From the NCBI GenBank assembly GCA_021731385.1, contig JAKFXM010000206.1, forward strand, positions 1-5,957: 5,957 nucleotides of DNA, written 5' to 3'. Made by a program: the position numbers and the translations under genes. The notes below the pieces were generated by a model. It saw nothing but the letters and a program-made list of their open reading frames with translations, was not told where the DNA came from and made no database searches. Below are positions 5,572-5,957 of this stretch, piece by piece. Within the stretch, counting starts at the first letter, position 1, and every line of letters begins with the position of its first letter. This stretch comes from Methanobacteriota archaeon. GTDB lineage: Archaea > Altiarchaeota > Altiarchaeia > IMC4 > QMZM01.

Positions 5572-5754
5572 TTCAATCAGAATTTGCGATCAACAGCCGA
5601 AGGCTGTTGAGACGCGACAGGCATGTGGCTGACCTTTGGTCAGACACACACCCGAGCAAAGCTCGGTTGTGAAGCCTGTCGCTGCGAGTGAAACGAGCAA
5701 ATTCCTTTTCTTTTCGCCAGCGTTTTCTTTTACAAAAAGAAAAGGCTGAAAGGA
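5572..5754. repeat. Palindromic element, expanded multi-branch form
   Basis: It shares its first 18 bases with 3673-3690 and GAGCAAATTCCTTTTCTTTT (5695-5714) with 3697-3716 at 19 of 20 positions. The outer stem is GAATTTGC (5580-5587) with GCAAATTC (5697-5704). Inside are a 9-bp hairpin (5590-5598 with 5602-5610, loop GAA) and a 9-bp stem GCGACAGGC (5614-5622) with GCCTGTCGC (5674-5682). That stem encloses two more hairpins, 5624-5648 (loop TTT) and 5647-5671 (loop AAA), each with one mismatch. The result is a branched fold inside the outer stem. A final hairpin pairs 5718-5731 with 5735-5748 (13 of 14 pairs). It begins 41 bp after the membrane-protein stop. No tRNA features are present. Confidence 0.85.
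5705..5748 (+). terminator. Probable transcription end after the membrane-protein gene
   Basis: Pyrimidine tract CTTTTCTTTT (5705-5714) followed by a 14-position hairpin (5718-5731 with 5735-5748) whose left arm is TTTTCTTTT-rich. It is the counterpart of the site at 3706-3752 and belongs to the same repeat family. The T tracts suit archaeal termination; activity is inferred. Confidence 0.4.
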
Positions 5755-5770
5755 AAGGTTTTTAAATGCA
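5751..5770 (+). promoter_or_regulatory. Promoter-like BRE/TATA site facing the right edge
   Basis: AGGAAAGG followed by TTTTTAAATG (5759-5768) resembles an archaeal purine-rich BRE plus TATA box. A start would fall near 5790. No open reading frame of note follows before the window ends; only hairpins do. It may serve a gene beyond 5957 or a structured RNA, or be fortuitous. Confidence 0.35.
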
Positions 5771-5808
5771 TTCGTATTAATAATATAATCTCAATTTCAT
5801 ATTCGAAT

Positions 5809-5837
5809 TATAAAGTATATCTCCGATATACTTTATA
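5809..5837. repeat. 12-bp-arm palindrome next to the 48-bp element
   Basis: Arms TATAAAGTATAT (5809-5820) and ATATACTTTATA (5826-5837) pair perfectly around CTCCG. The last base overlaps the start of the 48-bp element, and the duplicated TAT lies in the right arm, so the element may have inserted at the edge of this older palindrome. It shares TATAAAGTAT with 358-367. Confidence 0.75.
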
Positions 5838-5884
5838 TGAATTTGCAAAGCAAATTCATAGCTCCGACACCTTTGGTGTCGGAT
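5837..5884. repeat. 48-bp double-hairpin element, intergenic copy
   Basis: Same two hairpins as the copy inside the membrane-protein gene: arms ATGAATTTGC (5837-5846) and GCAAATTCAT (5850-5859) around AAA, then TCCGACACC (5863-5871) and GGTGTCGGA (5875-5883) around TTT. TAT flanks it on both sides (5834-5836 and 5885-5887), a different triplet from the coding copy, as expected if the flank is duplicated target. Confidence 0.9.
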
Positions 5885-5908
5885 TATAATAACCAACAAA
5901 TTTCGCTT

Positions 5909-5957
5909 CCCGATTGAGCCTTTAGGCTCAATGGGCCCGAATTGGGCTCTGCCCAAT
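5909..5957. repeat. GCCC/GGGC-bracketed hairpin array, cut by the window edge
   Basis: Arms ATTGAGCC (5913-5920) and GGCTCAAT (5925-5932) around TTTA are bracketed by CCCG and GGGC. The connector GGGCCCGA leads into ATTGGGC (5941-5947) and GCCCAAT (5951-5957) around TCT, where the window ends. The design is the same as the array at 20-107, with different stem words. It probably continues beyond the edge. Confidence 0.75.

Noticed and set aside
5580..5704. Possible tRNA or tRNA-like gene in the branched fold
   Set aside because: There is no T-loop GTTCRANNC, no D-arm or anticodon arm of normal size, and the branches are 9-10 bp hairpins with 3-nt loops.

Overview
This window reads as archaeal, AT-rich chromosome. 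Two translation genes carry the taxonomic signal: an archaeal/eukaryotic-type phenylalanyl-tRNA synthetase beta chain (no FDX-ACB tail) and an aRF1/eRF1-type release factor with NIKS, YxCxxxF and GGQ motifs. Start sites lack Shine-Dalgarno sequences and sit about 25 nt below TATA-like boxes, as in leaderless archaeal transcripts. I cannot name the lineage from the sequence.

Layout, all genes on the + strand. 1-233: an array of three hairpins with GCCC/GGGC basal stems, then AT-rich spacer. 234-335: a diverged relic of the start of the pheT C-half. 327-383: promoter and two adjacent small palindromes. 388-1764: Arch_ATPase-DUF234 protein. 1761-2609: C-terminal half of pheT, joined to the ATPase by an ATGA overlap. 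2581-3669: aRF1, overlapping pheT by 29 nt. 3673-3756: palindromic element with a terminator-like hairpin. 3756-3782: a second, synonymously diverged copy of the aRF1 C-terminal codons. 3891-3918: promoter. 3923-5530: secreted, membrane-anchored beta-rich protein. 5531-5957: an expanded copy of the palindromic element, a promoter-like site and more hairpins, ending in the same GCCC/GGGC hairpin class that opens the window.

Two results stand out. First, a 48-bp double-hairpin element occurs twice with one mismatch: once between genes (5837-5884) and once inside the membrane-protein gene (3998-4045). In the gene it adds 17 codons in frame just after the signal peptide. Each copy is flanked by a 3-bp direct repeat (AAT/AAT and TAT/TAT), as expected of a mobile element able to insert into coding sequence.

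Second, the ATPase-pheT-arf1 block lies between two relics of what looks like an older resident pheT...arf1 locus. The left relic matches the start of the pheT piece and the right relic matches the end of arf1, both with mostly synonymous differences. One replacement event by a diverged relative's DNA, bringing in the ATPase gene, would explain both.

pheT and arf1 are both translation genes and are probably co-transcribed with the ATPase. The membrane protein is a separate unit whose promoter resembles that of the ATPase unit.
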